Assembly (NCBI GenBank): GCA_019359035.1
Contig: JAHHIC010000037.1
Coordinates: 124,001 to 188,000, forward strand
Direction of reading: 5' to 3'
DNA length: 64,000 nt
From: Scytonematopsis contorta HA4267-MV1
Lineage (GTDB): Bacteria > Cyanobacteriota > Cyanobacteriia > Cyanobacteriales > Nostocaceae
Below are positions 37,298 to 44,636 of the stretch, piece by piece. The translations under genes and the position numbers were made by a program. A model generated the notes under the pieces. That model was given only the letters and a program-made list of their open reading frames with translations. It did not search any database and was not told the DNA's origin. The stretch's first letter is position 1, and every line of letters begins with the position of its first letter.

Positions 37298-38203
37298 TTA
37301 TTGTGGAAGGGTTAAAGTCCATAATTCTGAGTCCCCACGAGCAAACTGTCTTGCTGCATCATCTTCTTCCCCTAATAACTTTTGGAAACGCTCAGATAGA
37401 GCATTTGCAATATCTTCCAAAGTGGATGTTAACCAATTCATCTTTGGCTCTGCCCAGACTGTACCTCGCAAACTAATGGAATTACTTCCCTTGGGCACTT
37501 TAAAAACAATTGCAAATTTTGCTGTTCCAATTCGTTGTAAATCATCGTCATTGATACGCCAGTAACACTGAGAATTACCTTCACCATTGGTGATAATTTC
37601 AGAGTAACCAAGTTCATGCTTATATCCAGGGAGGACAAAAAAGACATTTAAATTATCTTTAGTTGACACGTTGGCTTTGAGGTTTTCGGGAACAAAGGGC
37701 AATATTTGAGCTAACTGAGAAGTATCTATCCCTAAATTCCATTCCAAATCGCCACCTAAACTCACATCCATACCTACACCAAAGTTCAAAACTGAGCGCC
37801 ACTTATCAGATGGGAACAGACTTTGAATAATTGGTTCCTTACGACCTTTTGGTCCAAAATCAAGCTCGCAGGTTAAACGTTTAAATTGAGCACCTTTTTC
37901 GGAACGTAAATCCACAGATAGTGTCATGTAATAAAAATCAAAGCTATCCCGCATTTGTTGCTTATAGATATCAATCAGTTCGGTTCCACTATTTTTAAAT
38001 GTCTCCTCTGTGAGGCGAATTAGCTTGTCTTTCGGATTACCAAAGGTCACCTTAGTTTGAAACAGACTTTTAACAGCTTCTGTCCCTACACCCTGTTTTG
38101 TACCACCGGCAAGAGTTCCCTCCCACTTTTGAACTTCTTCTAGAAGTTCAGATAATAAAGTATCTGTATCTTCCGGGTTGAGAGGGGTTGGCTCATCGGT
38201 CAT
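37298..38203 (-). CDS. unknown protein co-encoded with the CHAT protease
   Basis: I do not recognise this 302-residue protein. It starts with an acidic helix (TDTLLSELLEEVQKWEGTL), has a middle rich in predicted beta strands (residues 90-265, e.g. FDFYYMTLSVDLRSEKGAQF and GVGMDVSLGGDLEWNLGI), and ends in a helix (LEDIANALSERFQKLLGEED). No signal peptide or transmembrane segment is seen. The AAAGGAG sequence abuts the ATG at 38212 with no spacing but is 9-12 nt from the ATG at 38203, so I choose the latter. As the first gene of the CHAT operon it is the natural candidate for sensor, inhibitor or cleavage target. Confidence 0.75.
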   Translation of the reverse strand: MTDEPTPLNPEDTDTLLSELLEEVQKWEGTLAGGTKQGVGTEAVKSLFQTKVTFGNPKDKLIRLTEETFKNSGTELIDIYKQQMRDSFDFYYMTLSVDLRSEKGAQFKRLTCELDFGPKGRKEPIIQSLFPSDKWRSVLNFGVGMDVSLGGDLEWNLGIDTSQLAQILPFVPENLKANVSTKDNLNVFFVLPGYKHELGYSEIITNGEGNSQCYWRINDDDLQRIGTAKFAIVFKVPKGSNSISLRGTVWAEPKMNWLTSTLEDIANALSERFQKLLGEEDDAARQFARGDSELWTLTLPQ

Positions 38204-38454
38204 CTTTGACATCTCCTTTATAAAAATAAAATTTTTATAAACTCAGTAATTTCAGTATAAAAAGATGATACAAGAAGGTACGCTGCGATTCCGGAATTAT
38301 TCTGATATTTTTTTTGACGTACTTTGTAAAAATATTTTACTACACAGAAAAATTCAGTATGATAAAAATAATATATTTATAATTATACAATATAGCTGGA
38401 AAACTATATTAGTCTCAGGAGTGCTCTAAATTACACTTTATTGCTAGCAAATAC

Positions 38455-39792
38455 GTGGAGGAACTTTTGAATAAAGCCAGCAAACTAGAGGCGATTTTAA
38501 GCGCATGGTCGGACTTCGTTACATTATTGGATTTGAACAACGCCAAAGTTTCGGGGAATGAGATAAAGTTTAACGACGTTAAACTTTCTGAGAATTGCGT
38601 ACTAATAGGTCGGGAGCTTTTTGCTGATTTAAAACGGCAGGTCAGTGAAGAAAGTAATCAGGAGGAGTCTGTTTGGGTTATATCTTTTCCTAGACTCTAT
38701 ACTGACGATGGGAAGGGAAGCTCTGAATATTACCCTTTATTTAGTTTGGATATTACATCAATCCTTAAAGGAGAATATCAAGAAAATGGATGGAGCCTGA
38801 ACAGTCTAGAATTAACAGAAGCGGGTGAGAACTTAACAACTTTTTTAAAGTTAGATGAGGAGCAGTCCGAGCAATTAGTTACTCAAGAAGGACTGCGACG
38901 CTTTTTGGAAACAACGTTCGGGCTAAATTTTGAGACCTATGAAGCCTGGATGAATCAAGTATCCATACCTGGTTCATATAATATTGAGCGCAAGCCTTAC
39001 TTGTTCCAGTACAAGGTCAGTAACTTTCAAAAGAACCTCAAGCTAGACTTTAAAGATATTAAGTTAAATCACAAAAATTGCTTAACATCAAAGTCCCCAG
39101 CCGATGAATATTTGTTCGGTGAGCCTCAACTTCCAGAACATGAAAGAATATATATGGGAGCTTTTCCGACCCATCCACCAACAGAGTCACAATTAAAAGC
39201 AATTAAGCACGCACAAACAGAACCATTAACAGCAGTTCAAGGTCCACCTGGTTCTGGAAAAACTACTCTTATTCTTCATATAATAGCGCAGCAAGTTGTT
39301 AAACGTACGCTGAAATTGATTGAAACTGGCAAGGATGAAAATAACTTAATAGTTGTAAGTAGTACTGTCAATAAAGCAGTTGACAATGTTATTGAGAAAT
39401 TAGATGAATATTTTCAAGAAAAATCTGCGGATAATAAAAGTTTTTATCTGAAAGGAGGAAGTAAAACTAATATCAAATCTCCGGGAGCGGCTAGAGATGA
39501 GTTGAAAAATGCAATTACTAACTTTCTAGATAAGAATAGCTTTGATGAAAATTTATTTAATTTTCTCGCTGAAGAAATAAAAAGAATCAAGTCGGGTTTA
39601 ACAGTTCGCGAAAGTAAATATTTAAACCTAAGTCGTCAACGTAAAGCTGATGAAGCTCAGAAACCTCAACTTCGAGAAAAAATCGAACAATTAGAATCAG
39701 AGTTAGAAAGTAACAACGCGGCTAAAAGACAATCTGAAAGCAGAGCAGCACAATTGGAACCTTATACGCAACTTCCAGTCGACAATAACTAG
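38455..39792 (+). pseudogene. SF1 (DNA2/Upf1-like) helicase, C-terminal part lost
   Basis: Walker A is GPPGSGKTTL and motif Ia reads VSSTVNKAVDNVIEKL, the pattern of DNA2/NAM7-like helicases. The frame then runs into a coiled coil (REKIEQLESELESNNAAKRQ) and stops, so Walker B, motifs III-VI and the second RecA domain are missing; 445 residues are probably less than half of the original. The last codons lie in a junction with the convergent formylglycine-synthase-like gene, overlapping it by 71 bp. Start is GTG at 38455, or TTG at 38467, which has GGAGG at an ideal distance. Unlikely to be a working helicase. Confidence 0.82.
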
Positions 39793-41029
39793 AAGAATAA
39801 CCCCAAGAGCCACCTCGTAGCATTCGATATTCTGGATTTCCATCTTTCTCCCAAATACTACCGTCAACTGGTGCGCCATAATAGTCTTCGTGTCGGTTAT
39901 CAGCGCACCATTCCCAAACATTGCCATGCATATCACACAATCCAAAAGCATTGGGAGGGAAAATACCTACCTCTGTTGTACTTTGACGATATAGTTCATT
40001 AAATTGTTGTTCTTGTCCACAGTAGTTTGCTAAATCTGTCGTAATTTTTGTGCCAAAATAAAATGGTGTATTTGTGTGAGCACGACAAGCATATTCCCAT
40101 TCTGCTTCACTTGGTAAACGATATATTCGCCTTGTTTTTTGAGATAATCGCGCACAGAACTCACGTGCTTCATGCCAGCAAACACGCTCTACAGGTAAAT
40201 TATCCCCCGGAAAACAGGAAGGATTTAAGCTGAGGTCGCGTTCTATTTTTGGATAAGTAGCAATTATTTTCCATTGAGTTTGGGTAATAGGATATTTACC
40301 CATAAAAAAATCTTTGACGGTTACTAAATGCTGTGGACGCTCATCCTCAATTGCCTCATGTTCATCATGAGGTGTTCCCATTTGAAATGTTCCATACCCA
40401 TTCTTTCCTTTTATATGAATCATCTCCAATGTAACGCCATCATCTAAATTTTCAGTAAAACACTCCCCTTTCCTACTAAAGCGTTTGGTAATTTTTCCTT
40501 TATTATCTACAGTTACTACTTCAAACTCAAAAATTGAAATAACAGGGGGAGGAGACGGGGGTAAAAATTTTTGGCTTTCTAAATTATTTGTGTTAAAATA
40601 ACTATTATTTATAAAATTAGGTAAATAGCTAGGATTATCGGGAATTAGAGCATTTACTTGTGGATATTTTTCACTAATAATTTTTAGTATAGTTTCTTTG
40701 AATTCTTGTAAAGCTGTCTTGAATGTTTCAGCGTCAATTCCTTGTTCGGTCTTTTCAATAGTAAAATCTTTAGCGTCAGCGAAGTTGATATTTTGCTCAC
40801 CTAATTGCACTATATGTTGCACAATAATATTGATATTCTTCTGCTCGCTGTAACGAACTTGGTCAAACGGCTGTTTACTTTTACGTAAAATTGTTAGCAA
40901 GCTTTGAACATTACCTTCCTCTAACCCATATTTTGCAAAAGTATCAACAAAAATTGAAATATCGCTTTCACTCTCTTCACTATTAACTATACGTTCAATA
41001 ATGGCATTTAATTGGTTGGGATTAGCCAT
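39722..41029 (-). CDS. formylglycine-synthase-like (SUMF1/FGE-sulfatase) protein, C-terminus replaced
   Basis: Residues 1-100 are helical with the motif LGEQNINFAD (76-85), as in the CHAT protein tail, followed by a linker with Pro-rich PPSPPPVISIFEFE. Residues 195-430 are the FGE-sulfatase domain, a C-type-lectin fold: FQMGTPHDE, GKYPITQTQWK, LPSEAEWEYACRAHT, GLCDMHGNVWEWCAD and the end signature RMLRGGSWGYSSSYCR. The normal last 25-30 residues (ending in GFR) are absent and replaced by LEVAYKVPIVLLCFQIVF, sequence antisense to the truncated helicase. Folding of the domain is doubtful. In bacterial conflict systems such domains are used as recognition modules rather than enzymes. Confidence 0.82.
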   Translation of the reverse strand: MANPNQLNAIIERIVNSEESESDISIFVDTFAKYGLEEGNVQSLLTILRKSKQPFDQVRYSEQKNINIIVQHIVQLGEQNINFADAKDFTIEKTEQGIDAETFKTALQEFKETILKIISEKYPQVNALIPDNPSYLPNFINNSYFNTNNLESQKFLPPSPPPVISIFEFEVVTVDNKGKITKRFSRKGECFTENLDDGVTLEMIHIKGKNGYGTFQMGTPHDEHEAIEDERPQHLVTVKDFFMGKYPITQTQWKIIATYPKIERDLSLNPSCFPGDNLPVERVCWHEAREFCARLSQKTRRIYRLPSEAEWEYACRAHTNTPFYFGTKITTDLANYCGQEQQFNELYRQSTTEVGIFPPNAFGLCDMHGNVWEWCADNRHEDYYGAPVDGSIWEKDGNPEYRMLRGGSWGYSSSYCRLEVAYKVPIVLLCFQIVF

Positions 41030-41165
41030 CTATCATAGTTCCGTACTCAATGTTGATTGGCAATAGAGGTTATCTAAACTCATATAAATAAAATTAACAT
41101 AGAGGTATTCGCTTTTAAATAAGTAAAACTTATTCCTCTCATCAGCTCTATGAATGTTATAGACC

Positions 41166-41195
41166 TTGATTAATTTTTGTAAAGGAGTGTAAATT
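41166..41195 (+). promoter_or_regulatory. candidate psbA promoter
   Basis: TTGATT at 41166-41171 and TAAATT at 41190-41195 are spaced by 18 bp, about 60 bp before the psbA start. This fits the short leader of cyanobacterial psbA genes, but the hexamers are imperfect and the assignment is tentative. Confidence 0.4.
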
Positions 41196-41256
41196 AGAAC
41201 CACAGGCGAAAACGATTTCCCTGATACATACAAACTTCAACCGCAATTATAAAGAC

Positions 41257-42339
41257 ATGACCACAACCTTACAAAGACGCGAAAGCGCTAATGTGTGGGA
41301 ACAGTTCTGCAATTGGATTGCCAGCACCGAAAACCGCCTTTACATTGGTTGGTTTGGCGTATTGATGATTCCTACCTTGCTAGCTGCAACTATTTGCTAC
41401 GTAATCGCATTCGTGGCAGCACCTCCAGTAGACATCGACGGTATCCGCGAGCCTGTTGCAGGTTCCTTGATTTACGGAAACAACATCATCTCCGGTGCTG
41501 TTGTACCTTCTTCTAACGCTATCGGTTTACACTTCTACCCAATCTGGGAAGCAGCTTCCTTAGATGAGTGGTTGTACAATGGTGGTCCTTACCAGTTGGT
41601 AGTATTCCACTTCCTGATTGGCATTTTCTGCTACATGGGTCGTGAGTGGGAACTTTCCTACCGCTTAGGTATGCGTCCTTGGATTTGCGTAGCTTATTCT
41701 GCACCAGTAGCAGCGGCAAGCGCAGTATTCTTGATTTACCCAATCGGTCAAGGTTCTTTCTCTGACGGTATGCCTTTGGGTATCTCCGGAACCTTCAACT
41801 TCATGTTGGTGTTCCAAGCTGAACACAACATCTTGATGCATCCTTTCCACATGTTAGGTGTAGCAGGTGTATTCGGTGGTTCTTTATTCTCCGCAATGCA
41901 CGGTAGCTTGGTAACTTCTTCCTTAGTTCGTGAAACAACTGAGAACGAATCACAAAACTACGGTTACAAATTCGGTCAAGAAGAAGAAACCTACAACATC
42001 GTAGCTGCTCACGGTTACTTTGGTCGCTTGATTTTCCAATATGCTTCTTTCGACAACAGCCGCAGCTTGCACTTCTTCTTAGCTGCTTGGCCAGTAGTTG
42101 GAATTTGGTTCACCGCTTTGGGTGTAAGCACAATGGCTTTCAACTTGAACGGTTTCAACTTCAACCAATCCATCATTGACTCACAAGGTCGCGTCATCAA
42201 CACCTGGGCTGACATCATCAACCGCGCTAACTTAGGTATGGAAGTAATGCACGAGCGTAACGCTCACAACTTCCCTCTAGACTTGGCTGCTGGTGTTGAG
42301 GCTCCTGTTGCAATCAGCGCTCCTGCTATCAACGGTTAA
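41257..42339 (+). CDS. psbA: photosystem II D1 protein (D1:2 type)
   Basis: The D1 reaction-centre subunit of photosystem II, 360 residues, five membrane helices. Key residues are in place: Tyr161 (TyrZ), Asp170, Glu189, His190, His198 (P680 ligand), His215 and His272 region for iron/quinone, Ser264 in the QB pocket, and His332, Glu333, His337, Asp342, Ala344 for the manganese cluster. The 16-residue tail after Ala344 ([16 protein letters not shown]) is removed by CtpA. Residue 130 is Glu, the form associated with high-light D1:2; Gln would mark D1:1. Cyanobacteria have several psbA copies and only this one is in the window. A terminator follows. Confidence 0.98.
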   Translation: MTTTLQRRESANVWEQFCNWIASTENRLYIGWFGVLMIPTLLAATICYVIAFVAAPPVDIDGIREPVAGSLIYGNNIISGAVVPSSNAIGLHFYPIWEAASLDEWLYNGGPYQLVVFHFLIGIFCYMGREWELSYRLGMRPWICVAYSAPVAAASAVFLIYPIGQGSFSDGMPLGISGTFNFMLVFQAEHNILMHPFHMLGVAGVFGGSLFSAMHGSLVTSSLVRETTENESQNYGYKFGQEEETYNIVAAHGYFGRLIFQYASFDNSRSLHFFLAAWPVVGIWFTALGVSTMAFNLNGFNFNQSIIDSQGRVINTWADIINRANLGMEVMHERNAHNFPLDLAAGVEAPVAISAPAING

Positions 42340-42360
42340 TAACTAGCTAAAAATTAATTT

Positions 42361-42391
42361 AAAAGCGTCTCTCATTCGAGGGGCGCTTTTT
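42361..42391 (+). terminator. Rho-independent terminator of psbA
   Basis: AAAAGCG-TCTCTCATTCGAGGGG-CGCTTTTT: a stem with G-C closing pairs and a T run, 22 bp after the stop codon. A degenerate second copy of this whole region lies at 43102-43166. Confidence 0.85.
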
Positions 42392-42468
42392 GCGTTGATT
42401 TTATAGGTGCTAAGTTTTTCACATTTTATTTGTATACCTGTTCAGGGGTGATTACTTAAGGTAAAATC

Positions 42469-42860
42469 GTGCAAATTCGACCTCCTGCTAGCATGTCCGA
42501 CTCTATCCAACAAGAAGCCCGTCAAATCCTTGATACCCTTGCCTTCACTCCTTTCGAGCAATGCCATTCTCCCAGTCGTGAGTTCGCCACCATCCCTGCT
42601 AGAGTAGGCTTATATGCATTTCGACACTCGTCTGAAGGATTACTCTACATCGGCAAAGCAAAAACCTACGAGACAGACTACGCAACGGACACAAAGCTTT
42701 TCTGTGGAGTTGGCTTGACCGCTATGAACCAGAGCGTGTGCGGATTGCCTTCGTCACGATTAACCAATGGCAAAAACCAGGGTTATTATATGAATTAGAA
42801 ACCCTTATTCTCCAGGCTAGCAATCCCCCCTATAAAGTCAAAATCCCCAGAGAATTATGA
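42469..42860 (+). pseudogene. GIY-YIG nuclease, interrupted by a -1 frameshift in an A run
   Basis: The first frame (GTG 42469, AAGG 7 nt upstream) encodes GLYAFRHSSEGLLYIGKAK, the GIY-YIG core. After five A residues at 42660-42664 the family sequence continues in the -1 frame as NLRDRLRNGHKAFLWSWLDR, then EPERVRIAFVTINQW and LLYELETLILQASNPPY, ending at TGA 42858-42860. Re-joined, the product is about 130 residues, a normal single-domain GIY-YIG nuclease. In the frame as written translation leaves the family sequence and stops at 42798. One missing A or a ribosomal slip would restore it. Its true stop overlaps the next start as ATGA, so the two genes are coupled. Confidence 0.82.
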
Positions 42861-43081
42861 CTCAAACCGTTACTACTCAACACCTTTCTTCTGAAGCGAT
42901 TGCTGAGCTTGTTAATGACTTGCCTGATTATATTAAAGCTGCACTATTGAAAAAGTCCGCTGAACTTGAATGTTCCCTCGAAGCTACAATCGAAATGGCA
43001 ATCTCCAGCTTTCTAGATGAAGAGGCGTTTACCTTTGAGGATTGTCTACTTGCTCAACGCCTGAAAGTTGAGGGTATGTAG
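42857..43081 (+). CDS. small protein coupled to the GIY-YIG nuclease
   Basis: A 74-residue acidic, helical protein (LSSEAIAELVNDLPDYIKAA, then SLEATIEMAISSFLDEEAFT). The first half resembles a short helix pair like those of small antitoxins or ribbon-helix-helix proteins, but no clear DNA-binding motif is seen and I do not assign a family. Its ATG is the last four bases (ATGA) of the nuclease reading frame, which points to a two-gene unit. The frameshift in the nuclease gene would uncouple translation. A nuclease with a small acidic partner suggests toxin and antitoxin, but this is an inference. Confidence 0.65.
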   Translation: MTQTVTTQHLSSEAIAELVNDLPDYIKAALLKKSAELECSLEATIEMAISSFLDEEAFTFEDCLLAQRLKVEGM

Positions 43082-43101
43082 AAAATGGTCTTTTTTCTAT
43101 A

Positions 43102-43166
43102 AATGGTTAATAATTAGCTAAAAATTAGATAAAAAAACGTCTCTCATTTAAGGGTGCTTTTTGCAT
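43102..43166. repeat. degenerate second copy of the psbA 3' end and terminator
   Basis: The + strand reads AATGGTTAATAATTAGCTAA and later CGTCTCTCATTTAAGGGTGC, matching psbA 42331-42395 (end of the last codons, stop and terminator) at roughly 85 percent by eye. The terminator stem has decayed in this copy. The GIY-YIG pair lies exactly between the two copies. Confidence 0.8.
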
Positions 43167-43173
43167 TAGAGGA

Positions 43174-43425
43174 GTGTTTATAAATAAAATATTAAGACAC
43201 CATGTATACCACAAGCTAGCCAGTGACTAAAGTCACTGTCTAAAAGCTAAAGTCCTCTGAAGAGGACTAATAAGAAATAAGATTTTTGGAAATATTTTAA
43301 ATTTTGTAAAATATTTGTTTTTGATATATTATTCAGTCCTCTTTTAGAGGACTTCAGCTTTTAGACAGTGACTTTAGTCACTGGCTTATGTTATGCATGG
43401 CGCTTAATATTTGATTTATAAACAC
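43174..43425. mobile_element. MITE-like element, family A, copy 2 (complete)
   Basis: The outer ends GTGTTTATAAATAAAATATT (43174) and its near-complement ending ATTTATAAACAC (43425) form a 23-bp terminal inverted repeat. Inner arms (AGTGACTAAAGTCACT, AGTCCTCTGAAGAGGACT) are inverted around a shared middle TTAAATTTTGTAAAATAT. Compared with copy 1, the outer palindrome AGGGAATAAATTCCCT is replaced by AGTGACTAAAGTCACT, with both halves of both arms changed together. No coding capacity. Confidence 0.85.
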
Positions 43426-43487
43426 CCTCTTAGACATCTTCAAATAAAAAATGTAGAAACCGAATTAATTAGGTTTTTTTAGTGGTT

Positions 43488-43642
43488 TATCTGGGTGGGT
43501 TATTTGTATATCTGGGTGAGTAATTTGTATATTTGGGTGGGTTATTTGTATATTTAGGTGGGTTATTTGTATATCTGGGTGAGTAATTTGTATATTTGGG
43601 TCGGTTATTTGTATATTTAGTTGGATTATTTGTATATCTGGG
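43488..43642. repeat. 21-bp tandem array
   Basis: About seven copies of TATCTGGGTGGGTTATTTGTA, with TATTTAGG and GAGTAATT variants alternating. It ends in the GC-rich hairpin unit at 43640-43664. One frame is open (NIQITHPDIQ repeats) but lacks a start context; I regard it as non-coding. Confidence 0.88.
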
Positions 43643-43664
43643 CGGGCAGGGATGCCCACCCCAC
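43640..43664. repeat. GC-rich hairpin repeat, copy 3
   Basis: GGGCGGGCAGGGATGCCCAC followed by CCCAC, same orientation as the copy at 79. It directly abuts the 21-bp array. Confidence 0.7.
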
Positions 43665-43697
43665 AAGATAAAAGGTTTTTCTTTGGGCTGTAAAATA

Positions 43698-44207
43698 TTA
43701 TTTCAACTGGACTTTTTCGTGTTCTCCTACGTTCGCAGTTTCTCCAGTCGCGACAGCCTTAACCATAGCGATAGTATTTGCGACAATGCTAGAAGGAGAA
43801 TCCCAATATTCTGCCTTTTCGACACTGACCTTGATTAAAGCAATATCAGGTTCATTTAATTCTTTAGGAAACCAAGCTTTTAGTTGAGGTTGCCAAAGTT
43901 CTTCAAGTTTATTTCTATCACGAATTAATTCAGCCGTTCCAGATAAAGAAACATAACTTTGTTTATTTGGTGCAGCGTAACTAACATTTACCTCATGATG
44001 GCGCTGAACTTCGTCTACCTTAAGAGAATTAGCATAAGTAAAAAACCACACATCACCATCAAATTCTACTTCTCCATTAGTAGCCATCGGGCGACTGTGT
44101 AATTTACCCTCTTTGTCAACCGTCGTTAGCATTGCATACTCGATATCTTTGATTAATTCGCGAATTTTTTTGATGCTATCGCTGTCTTTCACGTTAGAAT
44201 TAGTCAT
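43698..44207 (-). CDS. pyridoxamine 5'-phosphate oxidase-like (general stress protein) FMN-binding protein
   Basis: A 169-residue split-barrel flavin-binding protein of the PNPOx-like superfamily, closest in pattern to general stress protein 26. The typical opening IKDIEYAMLTTVDKEGKLHS and RPMATNGEVEFDGDVWFFT is visible, followed by VNVSYAAPNKQSYVSLSGTA and the C-terminal ALIKVSVEKAEYWDSP. Physiological substrate is unknown for most members; FMN or F420-like cofactors are bound at a dimer interface. ATG at 44207 with AGGATGATTT upstream. Isolated gene between repeats. Confidence 0.88.
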   Translation of the reverse strand: MTNSNVKDSDSIKKIRELIKDIEYAMLTTVDKEGKLHSRPMATNGEVEFDGDVWFFTYANSLKVDEVQRHHEVNVSYAAPNKQSYVSLSGTAELIRDRNKLEELWQPQLKAWFPKELNEPDIALIKVSVEKAEYWDSPSSIVANTIAMVKAVATGETANVGEHEKVQLK

Positions 44208-44320
44208 AATAAATCATCCTTTTGTTAGTATGTATTTAACGGCAAAAAAACTGTAAAGCAAGCAATAGTTAGCGCGAAACTTACGCAGCTACGCAACAAA
44301 GAATGCAAGTTTTATTCTTT

Positions 44321-44467
44321 TACAGGTCATATATAAAGTAAATATTAAGTTTACAAAAGTGATGGTTTACGGCGCTTCATGCGACTTTAAGAGCCTCCAA
44401 CTAAGTCTTACAAATGCGCCTAACCCATCCTACGTGTATTTAACTTTTACTTTGTAAATGACCTGTT
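44321..44467. mobile_element. MITE-like element, family B, copy 2
   Basis: TACAGGTCATATATAAAGTA at the left and its imperfect complement ending TTTGTAAATGACCTGT at the right form the terminal repeat. Inside, TGCGCCTAACCCATCCTACG is the reverse complement of the core of copy 1 (11090-11218). The terminal sequence differs from copy 1 (AGGTCAT instead of AGGTAATTCAT) on both ends together. The bases to 44636 hold a CCCCTCCCC/GGGGAGGGG hairpin at about 44573-44597 and no gene. Confidence 0.78.
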
Positions 44468-44636
44468 ACCAGAGTAGCTTTCTTATTAGTTGAAAACCTG
44501 CGTCGATAGTTAGGTTTTTCAACCCCATCCATAGGTTATATTTTGTTTTGTGAAGCCATCAAAAATGGTAGCCCCCTCCCCGTTGCGGGGAGGGGGTTGG
44601 GGGTCGGGTTCTTCTTCTTAGCTATGGGTTCCAGTT

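Noticed and set aside
41033-41233. Minus-strand ORF in the psbA promoter region
   Set aside because: Covers the promoter and leader of psbA, no start context.
43465-43659. Minus-strand ORF of NIQITHPDIQ repeats
   Set aside because: It is only the translation of the 21-bp array, with no ribosome site and no sequence outside the repeat.
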